Positions 1-7,875 of a stretch of DNA of 64,000 bases are shown here, piece after piece. A program made the position numbers and the translations under genes. The notes beneath the pieces are model-generated. The model had not been told where the DNA came from, did no database searches, and saw only the letters and a program-made list of their open reading frames with translations. The DNA is from Colicola sp016286205. Its GTDB lineage: Bacteria > Bacteroidota > Bacteroidia > Bacteroidales > Paludibacteraceae. The DNA lies in assembly GCA_016286205.1 (NCBI GenBank), contig JAEESF010000003.1, positions 62,001-126,000 of the forward strand, read 5' to 3'. Each line of letters opens with the position of its first letter. Position 1 is the first letter of the stretch.

Positions 1-201
1 AACGGGCACACCTTGCTCCCACGCGCGTAAAATATTGCCCTTTGCGGTATCGGGCGTGGTGAACTCAATAGCCACTTGTGCATCTTTCAAATCGACCGAA
101 TCCCCCACGTCAATTCGCGCCACAATTTGATGTCCGCGCTCCAAGGCGATAGACTCAATCATGTGACCCATTTTGCCGTATCCTATAATAGCTATTTTCA
201 T
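1..201 (-). CDS. dapB: 4-hydroxy-tetrahydrodipicolinate reductase, N-terminal part
   Basis: Start of the NAD(P)H-dependent reductase that follows DapA in lysine and diaminopimelate synthesis (cytoplasm). Only the first 67 codons are in the window; the gene runs off the left edge. The N-terminus MKIAIIGYGKMGHMIE is the Rossmann nucleotide-binding loop (GxGxMG), and EFTTPDTA from residue 46 matches the conserved DapB Phe-Thr-x-Pro segment. It has its own promoter at 220..251, and the upstream aldo/keto reductase gene ends in a hairpin terminator, so it is probably a separate transcription unit. dapA lies far away at 59069..59923. Identity is clear despite the truncation. Confidence 0.93.
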   Translation of the reverse strand, partial: MKIAIIGYGKMGHMIESIALERGHQIVARIDVGDSVDLKDAQVAIEFTTPDTAKGNILRAWEQGVPV

Positions 202-219
202 ATCAAACCAAAAAATCGC

Positions 220-251
220 GCAAAATTACAAAAAAAAAATAATATATGCAA
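220..251 (-). promoter_or_regulatory. Promoter of dapB, Bacteroidetes type
   Basis: On the minus strand a TAATTTTG -7 box (220..227) lies 20 bp downstream of a GTTGCATATAT -33 region, which contains TTG rather than the full TTTG seen elsewhere in the window. The predicted RNA start is about 15 nt before the dapB ATG. Confidence 0.7.
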
Positions 252-262
252 CGCATATATGG

Positions 263-289
263 AAAAAAGAAGCATCGCGGCCTCTTTTT
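263..289 (-). terminator. Rho-independent terminator after the aldo/keto reductase
   Basis: On the minus strand AAAAAGAGGC and GCTTCTTTTTT form a stem of about ten base pairs (one G-U) around a CGCGAT loop and run into a T tract. It lies 36 bp after the aldo/keto reductase stop codon. The A and T runs on both sides would let it work in either direction. Confidence 0.7.
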
Positions 290-324
290 CCCCATTTTTC
301 GTCAATTTTTATGAGTGGAGACGC

Positions 325-1131
325 CTAATCGGCTAGTTGCATGAGCAGTTTCATGTCTTCGTCGGAGATGACAAAATCGACTTTCGCATTCTGGCGGATG
401 TGCTCCGGATTGGTCGATTTTGGCAAAGCCACCATTCCCAATTGCAAGCAATAACGAATGCACAATTGCGCGATGCTAACACCATATTTTTCGGCCATCG
501 TGGCAATCTCCTGATTGCTCAGAGCTCGTCCGTGCGCCACTGGCGAATAAGCCTCTGTAATGATACCGTTTTTGTGGCAGTAATTGATGAGTTCAAGCGG
601 CGTATGACCTATGTGGCAATAAATCTGATTGACCATGGGCTTGATTTGCGCCGTTTGCATCAGACTCTCGATGTCCGATTGATTGAAATTGCTGATGCCG
701 ATAGCCCGCAGTTTGCCGGCCTGCATCGCTTCTTCCATTGCACGCCAAACGGCTTGATTCTCCTTCTGATAACGATACGGATTCTTCTCGTATTCGGCCC
801 AAGGTTGCGGGCAATGGATGAGCATTAAGTCGATAAAATCGACTTGTAGCAATTGTAGCGAGCAGTCAATACTTTTTGCGGCCAAGTCGTAGTCCTTGAT
901 TTCTGCTGCCACTTTGGACGTGATGAAAATATCGTTTCTATTGATGCCCGCCGAGCGTACTCCTTCTCCCACACCTCGCTCATTTTCATAAGCTTGCGCC
1001 GTGTCAATGTGTCGGTAACCCACGAGAATAGCGTGACGGACTGTATCTGCCGCCTGATTGTCGGGAATGAGCCATGTGCCAAGTGCCAATTGCGGCATGG
1101 AAACACCATTTGGGAGAGTGAAAGAGTTCAT
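325..1131 (-). CDS. Aldo/keto reductase
   Basis: Cytosolic NADPH-dependent oxidoreductase of the AKR superfamily, 268 aa, close to the usual length of the bacterial 2,5-diketo-gluconate reductase-like branch. The catalytic tetrad can be read: Asp43 and Tyr48 in HIDTAQAY, Lys73 in ITSKV and His106 in LIHCP. GISNFNQSD and the C-terminal LPKSTNPEHI are the conserved substrate-side and cofactor-binding segments. The substrate cannot be told from sequence. It starts three bases after repeat 1134..1272, which separates it from the U32 peptidase fragment upstream, and is followed by a terminator. Family assignment is firm. Confidence 0.93.
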   Translation of the reverse strand: MNSFTLPNGVSMPQLALGTWLIPDNQAADTVRHAILVGYRHIDTAQAYENERGVGEGVRSAGINRNDIFITSKVAAEIKDYDLAAKSIDCSLQLLQVDFIDLMLIHCPQPWAEYEKNPYRYQKENQAVWRAMEEAMQAGKLRAIGISNFNQSDIESLMQTAQIKPMVNQIYCHIGHTPLELINYCHKNGIITEAYSPVAHGRALSNQEIATMAEKYGVSIAQLCIRYCLQLGMVALPKSTNPEHIRQNAKVDFVISDEDMKLLMQLAD

Positions 1132-1133
1132 AT

Positions 1134-1272
1134 GCGAATGTTGTATTTTTCTCGGAATCTTAAAATTTGTACACTTTTTTGTCTCGTAGTCGTCTCGTTC
1201 CTGTCAGGTTAAAGTCTCGGTAATCCTCGTGCAACGGGAAAATAGAACAAAATCTTAATCAGAGTACATTTT
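1134..1272 (-). repeat. 139-bp dispersed repeat with 11-bp array, copy 1
   Basis: Reverse-strand copy of the element at 31635..31773, exactly the same length. Read on the minus strand it has a 49-bp left flank identical in both copies, a core of four 11-bp units (GAGACTTTAAC, CTGACAGGAAC, GAGACGACTAC, GAGACAAAAAA) and a right flank ending in AACATTCGC. The left end overlaps the last codons of the U32 fragment gene, supplying its final Met-Tyr-Ser-Asp and stop. No ORF or transposase is present, so this is not an autonomous mobile element. Confidence 0.9.
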
Positions 1273-1446
1273 GTCTATCAGCATTTGACAGTTTTTGCAG
1301 TCAAAAGTCAGCCGCACCATTGTGCCCGTTCGTAGGCGTAAATAACGCGGTTCCTTATCCGGTGGATAAGGATTGGTCTTGCGGCAATGTCCCAACTCGT
1401 GGAGCAGACAATAGCGGCAAATCATAAGATGGTCGTTCTTCTCCAT
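1255..1446 (-). pseudogene. Detached C-terminal Cys-rich segment of the U32 peptidase
   Basis: A 63-aa ORF that matches the conserved end of U32-family peptidases: MICRYCLLHELGHCRK, then EPRYLRLRTG, then LTFDCKNCQMLI. It overlaps the 3' end of the main U32 gene by 25 bp in the -1 frame. In full-length relatives this block is on the same chain, separated by a few tens of residues that are missing here. Either a deletion plus frameshift has split the gene, or the short piece is made separately from its own ATG or by frameshifting. The four cysteines expected of the motif are intact, so decay may be recent. An assembly error cannot be excluded. Confidence 0.75.
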
Positions 1447-2861
1447 TCGTTTAGGGTGCTAATTGGGATAAAATAGGGTTGACTTTCGATGCGTATATTG
1501 CGCACGACGAAAGGTGTATCGCCGAGCTTGGACAGTTGTGTGCGAATAGTTTGTATCGCTTTGTCGGGATTGTTGGCAGGTTGTTTTGTGCATGAAAATT
1601 CACGCGTTTTGTCGCCAATCTGCAGACGAAAGCCACCTTCCGTTTCGCTAAAAATCACATCCACGGGAATCTTCCGCTCGCAATGAAGCGATTTGGTAAA
1701 TTCTGTGTCGAGATTTCGGTACAATCGATTAGTAGTCAGTGGGTTAGTGCTTAGCGTTTTGTTTGCCCTAACCAGATTGCCGTCAACTCCGTTGACAGAA
1801 AATCCTTCATTGCCGACACTTAGCCCATCGCCATTATGTAGCGTAACGCCGCTTTTTAGCCGGACATGCAATCTATTGCCCTGAATATCAAGCACTTCGC
1901 CGATATATTCTCCGGTTGATTTTGGACTGTCGAAATTGGCCATGTGTTCTGTTCGGCCATGCAAGAAATAATCGATTCCTCCACGGTGGAATGTTTTCTC
2001 CGGATTAGGTGTAAATGAACGAGCGAGCGAATGAGCAAAAGAGTGGGCGAGCGCATCTATCTTTTCTCGGTAATATGCCGTTACATTCGTCACATAATCA
2101 GCGTCTTTGAGCCGCCCTTCGATTTTGAAAGTGGTCACTCCCGCATCGATGAGTTCGGCCAAATAAGCGCTTCGGTCCATGTCTTGCAGAGAAAGCAAAT
2201 ATCGTTGGTGGATAGGTTGCCCGTTATCGTCCAGGACTTCATTGAAGTCTTTATCCAACAGGTCGTATGCCATTCTGCACATCTGACTGCACGCTCCTCG
2301 GTTGGCACTTCGTCCGGTCAGTTCTTCGCTCATATAGCATCGTCCGGAATAGCTGACACATAATGCGCCGTGAACAAATGCTTCGAGTTCAATGTCAGGA
2401 ACCGCCTCGTGAATGGTACGTATCTCGCTGATACTCAATTCTCTAGCTAGCACAACACGTTTGAATCCTAAGTCGCGTAAATGTGCCACTTGTTCGGGCG
2501 TTCGGTTGTCGCATTGCGTGGACGCGTGCAAACGAATGGGCGGCAAATCGCAATCGAGCAAATGCATATCCTGAATAATCAACGCATCTACACCGATTGC
2601 GTACAACTGATGTGCCATTTGTGCCGCAACAGGATATTCATCTTCGTGCAAAAGAGTATTGAGTGTCACCAAAACTTGCACACCAAAGGTGTGCGCCTCG
2701 TGAACCACTTCCTTCAAATCGGCTATACTATTGCCCGCTTTCTCTCTCGCCCCAAACATAGGCGCACCAATGTAGATGGCGTCTGCGCCTGCCTGAATAG
2801 CCGCGTGAGCCACTTGTCGGTCTTTGGCCGGAGATAATAATGTTAGCGGAGGGCGTTGCAT
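1422..2861 (-). CDS. U32-family peptidase (collagenase-like), C-terminally truncated
   Basis: Member of the U32 family (YegQ/PrtC/RlhA relatives; E. coli RlhA acts in 23S rRNA C2501 hydroxylation). The N-terminus LLSPAKDRQVAHAAIQAGAD, the signature ELEAFVHGALCVSYSGRCYMS and SANRGACSQMCR are diagnostic. The open frame extends to 2939, but I use the ATG at 2861 (MQRPPLTLLSPAKD), where family homology begins; it overlaps the methylase gene by 19 bp. The chain stops at LNEWRRTTIL; the Cys-rich end is the separate ORF 1255..1446. Two in-frame low-complexity insertions, near 2010..2045 and 1727..1754, come from short tandem repeats. Confidence 0.85.
   Translation of the reverse strand: MQRPPLTLLSPAKDRQVAHAAIQAGADAIYIGAPMFGAREKAGNSIADLKEVVHEAHTFGVQVLVTLNTLLHEDEYPVAAQMAHQLYAIGVDALIIQDMHLLDCDLPPIRLHASTQCDNRTPEQVAHLRDLGFKRVVLARELSISEIRTIHEAVPDIELEAFVHGALCVSYSGRCYMSEELTGRSANRGACSQMCRMAYDLLDKDFNEVLDDNGQPIHQRYLLSLQDMDRSAYLAELIDAGVTTFKIEGRLKDADYVTNVTAYYREKIDALAHSFAHSLARSFTPNPEKTFHRGGIDYFLHGRTEHMANFDSPKSTGEYIGEVLDIQGNRLHVRLKSGVTLHNGDGLSVGNEGFSVNGVDGNLVRANKTLSTNPLTTNRLYRNLDTEFTKSLHCERKIPVDVIFSETEGGFRLQIGDKTREFSCTKQPANNPDKAIQTIRTQLSKLGDTPFVVRNIRIESQPYFIPISTLNEWRRTTIL
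1727..1754. repeat. In-gene micro-array, 4 x 7 bp, in the U32 gene
   Basis: Four degenerate heptamers, plus strand gattagt, agtcagt, gggttag, tgcttag. They encode a Ser/Thr/Asn-rich insert (NKTLSTNPLTTN) between conserved U32 blocks, a place where relatives have no such stretch as far as I recall. Confidence 0.5.
2010..2045. repeat. In-gene micro-array, 3 x 12 bp, in the U32 gene
   Basis: Three 12-bp units (plus strand tgtaaatgaacg, agcgagcgaatg, agcaaaagagtg) encode the 4-residue repeat HSFA, HSLA, RSFT just before the conserved PNPEKTFHRGG segment of the U32 peptidase. Confidence 0.5.
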
Positions 2862-3379
2862 ATGCGATAGAGAACGATGCCCGCAGTAACGCTGACATTG
2901 AGAGAATGCTTGGTGCCGTATTGAGGAATTTCGATGCACCCATCACATAGGTCAATCACTTCCTGTTGCACACCAAATACTTCATGTCCGAAAATTACTG
3001 CCAGTTTGCGCTTCGGAAGTTGCTCCGCGAAATCTTCCAGTGTGATAGAATTGTGCGCTTGTTCGATGGCAAAAACAGCGTATCCTTTGCTCTTAAGCGC
3101 ACGAACTGCCTCAAGCGTATCGTTGAAATATTGCCAATCGACACTTTCCTCTGCGCCGAGCGCCGTCTTATGAATTTCCTGGTTGGGTGGACAGCAACAG
3201 ATACCACACAAAACTACTCGCTCCAGACGCATGGCATCGGCAGTACGAAAGACTGCGCCGACATTGTGCTGACTGCGCACATTGTCCAAAACGGCCACTA
3301 GTGGCAGTTTGTCCACTTGGCGGTAATCGTCCACGCTGAGACGATTCATTTCGGCAGTTGTGAGTTTTGTATGACTCAT
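2843..3379 (-). CDS. TrmH/SpoU-family RNA 2'-O-methyltransferase
   Basis: SAM-dependent RNA ribose methylase of the SPOUT class, 178 aa, with no extra RNA-binding domain. The three SpoU motifs are present: NVGAVFRTAD from residue 39 (motif 1), IFGHEVFGV (motif 2) and IPQYGTKHSLNVSVTAGI (motif 3, the trefoil-knot SAM pocket). It overlaps rimM by 4 bp upstream and the U32 gene by 19 bp downstream, so the three are probably translationally coupled. The RNA target, tRNA or rRNA, is not evident. A second SpoU protein is encoded at 21062..21769. Confidence 0.9.
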   Translation of the reverse strand: MSHTKLTTAEMNRLSVDDYRQVDKLPLVAVLDNVRSQHNVGAVFRTADAMRLERVVLCGICCCPPNQEIHKTALGAEESVDWQYFNDTLEAVRALKSKGYAVFAIEQAHNSITLEDFAEQLPKRKLAVIFGHEVFGVQQEVIDLCDGCIEIPQYGTKHSLNVSVTAGIVLYRICNALR

Positions 3380-3768
3380 AGCGAGAACGGCAGATTGACG
3401 CGCAAAATACGCGCTTGGGTATCTATTTCGACAATGAAATCTTCGTGCAGAGGGATGAGTTTCCCGTTATTGAGTGTGGCTAGCGTGTTGAGCGTGGATT
3501 CATCGACATAGTCAATACTTCCCAGTTCGCCATCTTCCGCATCCACCAATTGGTATCCCACCAAATCTTGCCACGTGAAAACTTCTTCTCCATCTTGCTG
3601 CACATCTGTGCGTAGAACAAACACCTCTTCGCCCAACAAGTCAATGGCTTGTTCCGAGCGATAAGGCACAAAAAGCCCGTCGCGCACAGCAAAAACAAAA
3701 GACGGCAAATCGCGCAACATAGGTCGGCGAAGCGTTCCAAGCGATATGAGTTGTTCGCGAGTGATCAT
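3376..3768 (-). CDS. rimM: RimM-like 16S rRNA processing protein, shortened
   Basis: Resembles RimM, the 30S assembly factor that binds S19: LGTLRRP at the N-terminus corresponds to the RimM start, LLGEEVFVL to the end of the beta-barrel domain, and WQDLVGYQLVDAEDGELGSI through LIPLHEDFIVEID to the PRC-barrel. At 130 aa it is about 40 residues shorter than usual. The loss falls in the N-terminal domain, where the HGxxGE loop and the strand before the ExARxL region are missing. The C-terminal PRC domain is complete. The gene overlaps the methylase gene by 4 bp. It could be a reduced but working RimM; the gene context of other rRNA factors fits. Confidence 0.72.
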   Translation of the reverse strand: MITREQLISLGTLRRPMLRDLPSFVFAVRDGLFVPYRSEQAIDLLGEEVFVLRTDVQQDGEEVFTWQDLVGYQLVDAEDGELGSIDYVDESTLNTLATLNNGKLIPLHEDFIVEIDTQARILRVNLPFSL

Positions 3769-3770
3769 AA

Positions 3771-4256
3771 TTACTGCGTGATGGTTAAGCGCCCGTCAGA
3801 ATTCATAATCTTCAATCGCAACAAATATTCGTGTGCGATTCCTTTCTGTGGAGCGGCAGTTCCTGAGCCCAAGTCATAATGTTCTCCGCAACGCGGACAA
3901 ATAGCCCAGATGCCATCTATTTGGCACGCCTGGCGCGATGAGGCGCAATTAGGACAGCACAGGTCGTAGGCATCGTATCCTCCGGAATTGTTGATATAAA
4001 CTACCACTCCCGCATAACCGTACATATCAGTCGCATTTAGCGGCATTGTATGGTCGTTATAGTGATATCCATCGCGGTCGATAGTGATGTAGGTGTTGAT
4101 GGCAGTAGGAACAAAATGCACATAATCGCCCACTTTGGTGTCAATAGTCAATCGCACAGGATAGCGAGGCACGCTACTCTGGAACGTTGTTTCCTCGCAC
4201 GAACTAAAGAGCAAGGAGCAACAAGCGAATACTATTAACTGCCAGAAACGGAGCAT
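3771..4256 (-). CDS. Lipoprotein with paired CxxC motifs (Rieske-like region)
   Basis: 161 aa with a signal peptide and lipobox (LLFSSC, Cys20). The C-terminal half has two CxxC pairs, LCCPNCASS and ICPRCGEHYDLGSG, spaced as in Rieske-type domains, but with cysteines at the places where a Rieske [2Fe-2S] site has histidines. It may therefore bind zinc or iron in a rubredoxin-like way. The protein is probably anchored in the envelope. The gene overlaps the FKBP lipoprotein gene by 22 bp and is followed by rimM after 2 bp. I do not know a characterised homologue. Confidence 0.6.
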   Translation of the reverse strand: MLRFWQLIVFACCSLLFSSCEETTFQSSVPRYPVRLTIDTKVGDYVHFVPTAINTYITIDRDGYHYNDHTMPLNATDMYGYAGVVVYINNSGGYDAYDLCCPNCASSRQACQIDGIWAICPRCGEHYDLGSGTAAPQKGIAHEYLLRLKIMNSDGRLTITQ

Positions 4257-4738
4257 AAGTGAATTACGTAGATAAGCGTAGAGTAGGGCGGAATATAGCT
4301 GCTCGTACCTTCGGTACCATAACCTTCTGCACCTACAGCATCATCGTCTTGATATTTCTGGTAATCGTAACCCAAATAGCAAGGAATATAAAGTTCGATA
4401 TCGCCGTTATTGTGAATCAGATGGCATCCTTCGGTAAAGCCGGGAATACAACTACTGAGACTCAGCGTAGCATGACCGCCATCCACTTGATAGCCATTAA
4501 TTAGTCGCACTGTATAGTCGCAAACAACAGTACCAGTACTGTTGGGACATGCATCGCTAGGCGTTGGGTCGGCAATAATCTTGTATTGCAACCCACTACT
4601 GGTGACTTTCACTCCTTCGTTACGTTTGTTCTGTTGCAGCCAGACTTCATTCTGCACTTTCCAATCCATCCATTTGTTTTCCTTGCAACCGGCCAGGGAA
4701 AGCACAGCGAGTAAAAATATGATTATTTTGCTATCCAT
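4235..4738 (-). CDS. FKBP-type peptidyl-prolyl isomerase lipoprotein
   Basis: 167-aa lipoprotein (signal MDSKIIIFLLAVLSLAGC) with one FKBP-like domain. TSSGLQYKII is the usual first strand of bacterial FKBPs, VVCDYTVRLINGYQVD the V-x-Y-G-x-L-like strand, IPGFTEGCHLI the helix that follows, and IPPYSTLIYVIHL the final P-x-x-x-L-x-F-x-V-x-L strand. Several usual active-site residues differ, so isomerase activity is uncertain; it may act as an envelope chaperone. The start overlaps the EnvC-like gene by 16 bp. Confidence 0.78.
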   Translation of the reverse strand: MDSKIIIFLLAVLSLAGCKENKWMDWKVQNEVWLQQNKRNEGVKVTSSGLQYKIIADPTPSDACPNSTGTVVCDYTVRLINGYQVDGGHATLSLSSCIPGFTEGCHLIHNNGDIELYIPCYLGYDYQKYQDDDAVGAEGYGTEGTSSYIPPYSTLIYVIHLCSVSGS

Positions 4739-5907
4739 AATTCAGGGTTGAGAATGTCTCTGTCTTTGTATATTTGGAAATAGAGTTCTGTTTTCTGGTC
4801 TTGTTCGGCATCTGTGTAGATAGTGCCAATCACTTGTTTTGTCTCCACTTTGTCTCCTTGTTTTACTTGGAGTTTGCTCAAGTTGGAATATACAGTACGA
4901 TAATTACCATGTTGAATGATCACCGCATATGTGTTGGCTACCATGAAACAACTGGTTACTTCTCCTTTGTACACTGCCCGCGCTTTGCTGCCTGCAGTGG
5001 TTTGGATATAAACGCCCTTGTTGTCGATGGTCACTTGCGAGTAAACTGGGTGTTGTTGCTTGCCAAAATGACCGCTAATCATACCTTTTTCCACTGGCCA
5101 TGGAAGTCGGCCTTTATTGGCTTCGAATCCACCCGCTACAAGTTTCTGCTCTTTGGTTAGGCTGTTCTTAGTGGCTGCGGCTTGCTTGCGAACCATGTCG
5201 TCAATTTTCTTGTTGAGTTCGGCTACTTTCTTCTGTTGTTGCTGCAGTTTTTTGCTTAGGTCTTTTTCTTTCGACTTCAACTGCGTGAGCATAGTCTGTT
5301 GTTTGCGTTCATCGCGTTTCAGGTTCTCTTGTTCACGTTTGCGAGTGGCCAACGTAGCCTGTTTGTCGTTTTTGTTTTCTTGCAATAGGTTATTTTGTGT
5401 GTCAATCTCCGCTTGAGTCTGTTCGATACGACGAACCTGTTCTTGGCGGAAATGGGCGAATTCTTGCAAATAGCGCGCACGGCGAGCTAACTGCTGAAAA
5501 CTATCGCTACTGAGCAGAAACAACAATGGCGATTGCTGCACTCGAGCAAAATGACTCTGATTGACCATTTGTGCATAGTCTTTCTTGTATCCTTCCAGAA
5601 CTTGTTGCAGCGAATCGCGCGTGGAGGTCAAACGATTCATCTCACTATTCAGCGCCGTTATCTCGTTATCTAACGTGTTGATGAGTTGCTTTTGGGTCTT
5701 GATATTCTCGCCAATAAGTTGCAACTTGTTGAGTGTGGCACTTTCGTCCTTTTTGGTCTGCTTGAGCATTTTGTTGGTTTGCTCAATCTCCGCCTGCAAT
5801 TTCTTTTGCTTCTTCTGCAGATCTTTGACATTATCTGCAGCCATCATAACAGACAATGGACAAAGTGCCAACGCCAGAATAATGAGTATGTGTTTGTTTA
5901 GAGCCAT
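4723..5907 (-). CDS. EnvC-like murein hydrolase activator (coiled coil plus degenerate LytM)
   Basis: 394-aa periplasmic protein: signal peptide to about residue 23, a long coiled coil from about 25 to 250 rich in Lys, Gln and Glu, and a C-terminal M23/LytM domain from about 275. The metal-binding residues of active M23 peptidases are not present: the HxxxD site reads HPVYSQVTIDNKGVYI, and the HxH pair is replaced by LYFQIY. As in EnvC and NlpD, it therefore probably activates amidases rather than cutting peptidoglycan. Gene order dut, TPR, DUF4292, EnvC is one I recall from other Bacteroidales. Confidence 0.85.
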   Translation of the reverse strand: MALNKHILIILALALCPLSVMMAADNVKDLQKKQKKLQAEIEQTNKMLKQTKKDESATLNKLQLIGENIKTQKQLINTLDNEITALNSEMNRLTSTRDSLQQVLEGYKKDYAQMVNQSHFARVQQSPLLFLLSSDSFQQLARRARYLQEFAHFRQEQVRRIEQTQAEIDTQNNLLQENKNDKQATLATRKREQENLKRDERKQQTMLTQLKSKEKDLSKKLQQQQKKVAELNKKIDDMVRKQAAATKNSLTKEQKLVAGGFEANKGRLPWPVEKGMISGHFGKQQHPVYSQVTIDNKGVYIQTTAGSKARAVYKGEVTSCFMVANTYAVIIQHGNYRTVYSNLSKLQVKQGDKVETKQVIGTIYTDAEQDQKTELYFQIYKDRDILNPELWIAK

Positions 5908-6461
5908 TTGCTAATATCAATTTGTGTATATTTGTCCAGTCGGGCATTCGTCATGCGAACAGGAACATCTAGTTGCCGTTCAGGATACGTGATTGTCAGG
6001 TCAATAATCTCCGGACCAAAACTATAGCGCATACGTGCTTTCTGGCTGCCGGTTGGCAGCTCTGCCGAGCATATCTGTTGCAACACATCCCAATTGAGGG
6101 AAGGCGTTAGACGATTATTTATCTCACTGTATGTGGCTACCGCATAGCGGCCGTGAACCTTATCAATGGCTGTAATTTGTAGTGGCGTAGCCTCTATGCG
6201 CAACATCTCAATTCCCAACATAGGCATTACGCTGATAATCAGCATTGAGTCGCGCACTACCTGCATGTTGGCATTCGCACTTAGCCTGTCTTCATCAGTT
6301 TCCACAACGATGTTGGCACCTTGAATGAAACAAGTGTGCCACGAAGGAATTTCCGGCTCAATGCTTACGGTTGGCTCGGTGCTAACCACTTTTTTCTTCG
6401 CACCACATCCGCACAAAAGTACGGCTGTCAGCAAGCAAACTATGTATGGATAGACTTTCAC
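5898..6461 (-). CDS. DUF4292 family lipoprotein
   Basis: About 187 aa. The frame is open to 6587, but a signal peptide and lipobox (LTAVLLCGC) begin only near 6461, where a GTG codon overlaps the TGA of the TPR gene (GTGA). I take that GTG as the start. The mature part (residues about 40-187) is predominantly beta and fits DUF4292, a LolA/LolB-like outer-membrane lipoprotein family of Bacteroidetes; a lipoprotein-carrier role is only inferred. It overlaps the EnvC-like gene by 10 bp. Confidence 0.75.
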   Translation of the reverse strand: MKVYPYIVCLLTAVLLCGCGAKKKVVSTEPTVSIEPEIPSWHTCFIQGANIVVETDEDRLSANANMQVVRDSMLIISVMPMLGIEMLRIEATPLQITAIDKVHGRYAVATYSEINNRLTPSLNWDVLQQICSAELPTGSQKARMRYSFGPEIIDLTITYPERQLDVPVRMTNARLDKYTQIDISKWL

Positions 6462-7438
6462 TTGTTTCGGTTGATCATCTTGATATGTGTTTCTATCTCG
6501 CTTTTGGTTTCGGCAGTCGCGTTCCAAAGTGCTTTCTGCAGATAGAATAGCGCTAAGTCGTCTTTGCCTTGCAGATGAAGAATCCACCCGTATGTATCCA
6601 AAAAGACAGGATTGTTAGGTTCCTCTTGGATAGTCTTCATACTCATCATCTCCGCTTTGCGAAGATCTCCTCCGCGCGTAGCCAACAACCATGCGTAATT
6701 GTTGAGCACAGACATATTGGAGGTGTACGAAAGTATCTGCTCGTAAGTCTTGTATCGTTCCTCCACCGACATATTATGGCGCTCCAATATATCGAGTCGA
6801 TAGAGTAGGAAATTGATGTTGGTAGCATCTTCTTCCAGATATTTGTCTATTTCCGCCAAAGCTTTCTTCGGCTTTCGCATCATGCTATATGCGTGCGATC
6901 GGTTGAAAGCACTATAGACATCGTATCCCTTGATGGCATCGATTTCGTCTTGTATCTTCAGACATTTTTTCCATTCGCGCTCAGCCACATAGATTCGCCT
7001 CAGTTGTTCTAGCAGATTTTCGTCTTTTGGGTTGATCTTATGCGATCTCTCCATGACTGCTTGTGCTTGTCGCTGCGAATCTTCGGTCTGCTGATTCAGT
7101 AGTGCATTGCTGTAATGAAGCCACTGGTCACGCGGATCCGCTTCGTAGGCTCGCCGAAAGAAATCCAACGCTTTTCCCTTCTGGCCAAGCGCATCATAGA
7201 TGATGCCAAGCATATTGAGCGTTGTTCCGTCGTTCGGATTGATCTGTTGGCAAAATTCCAACAAGACTAACGCATCTGCGTAACGCTCCTCGGTGATAGC
7301 TTGTTTGGCCGCATACCAATAGTAGGAGAACTGTTGTTGACGTTCTACCGATAGCGTTTGCTGAACTGGCTTTTTAGCCATTGATGGCTCGGCCATCAAC
7401 AACGCTATAAAAATTAGTATGTGCCTCCAATTCTTCAC
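6458..7438 (-). CDS. Tetratricopeptide-repeat protein, exported
   Basis: 326 aa with a signal peptide (MKNWRHILIFIALLMAEPSM) and several TPR units across residues 40-310, such as ALVLLEFCQQINPNDGTTLN and ALDFFRRAYEADPRDQW. Such proteins serve as scaffolds for protein-protein contacts; no enzyme domain is seen. Start and stop abut dut (0 bp) and the DUF4292 gene (4-bp overlap), so it probably works with those envelope neighbours. Partner unknown. Confidence 0.82.
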   Translation of the reverse strand: MKNWRHILIFIALLMAEPSMAKKPVQQTLSVERQQQFSYYWYAAKQAITEERYADALVLLEFCQQINPNDGTTLNMLGIIYDALGQKGKALDFFRRAYEADPRDQWLHYSNALLNQQTEDSQRQAQAVMERSHKINPKDENLLEQLRRIYVAEREWKKCLKIQDEIDAIKGYDVYSAFNRSHAYSMMRKPKKALAEIDKYLEEDATNINFLLYRLDILERHNMSVEERYKTYEQILSYTSNMSVLNNYAWLLATRGGDLRKAEMMSMKTIQEEPNNPVFLDTYGWILHLQGKDDLALFYLQKALWNATAETKSEIETHIKMINRNK

Positions 7439-7873
7439 TTATTTTCTTCCCGAATGCCCAAATCCGCCTGCTCCACGTTCTGTGTCTGTCAGTTCACTGA
7501 CTTCTACTACTTCCGGTGTCTCATGACGTGCGATAACCATTTGGCAAATACGCTCTCCTGGCTCGATAATCTGCGGTTCTCCACTTAGATTAATCAGGAT
7601 AACTCCAACTTCTCCTCGATAATCAGCATCGATAGTTCCCGGTGTATTGAGAACTGTCAGACCGCGTTTGAGTGCCAAACCGCTACGCGGACGAATTTGC
7701 GCCTCAAATCCGGCAGGCAATTCGATGAATAAACCCGTAGGAATTAAGCGCCGTTCCATTGGCTGCAGAGTAATCGGTTCGCTGATGTTGCAGCGAATAT
7801 CCATGCCCGCGGCTTGCTCACTTTCGTATTTTGGAAGCGGATTATTGCTCTTGTTGATGATTTTCAGTTGCAT
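7439..7873 (-). CDS. dut: dUTP diphosphatase
   Basis: Hydrolyses dUTP to dUMP and pyrophosphate, keeping uracil out of DNA and supplying thymidylate synthesis. 144 aa, typical for the trimeric enzyme. The five motifs are visible: AAGMDIR, PRSGLALK, GTIDADYRGEVGV (with the catalytic Asp and Tyr), GERICQMVI and the C-terminal RGAGGFGHSG flap. It lies 2 bp after the lipid kinase gene and directly abuts the TPR gene. Confidence 0.97.
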   Translation of the reverse strand: MQLKIINKSNNPLPKYESEQAAGMDIRCNISEPITLQPMERRLIPTGLFIELPAGFEAQIRPRSGLALKRGLTVLNTPGTIDADYRGEVGVILINLSGEPQIIEPGERICQMVIARHETPEVVEVSELTDTERGAGGFGHSGRK

Positions 7874-7875
7874 AT

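Noticed and set aside
2862..2939. Longer N-terminus for the U32 peptidase
   Set aside because: The extra 26 residues lie inside the methylase gene, are not protein-like for the family, and conserved sequence begins at MQRPPL.
6462..6587. Longer N-terminus for the DUF4292 protein
   Set aside because: It would put about 42 charged residues before the signal peptide; the GTG overlapping the upstream stop fits a lipoprotein start.
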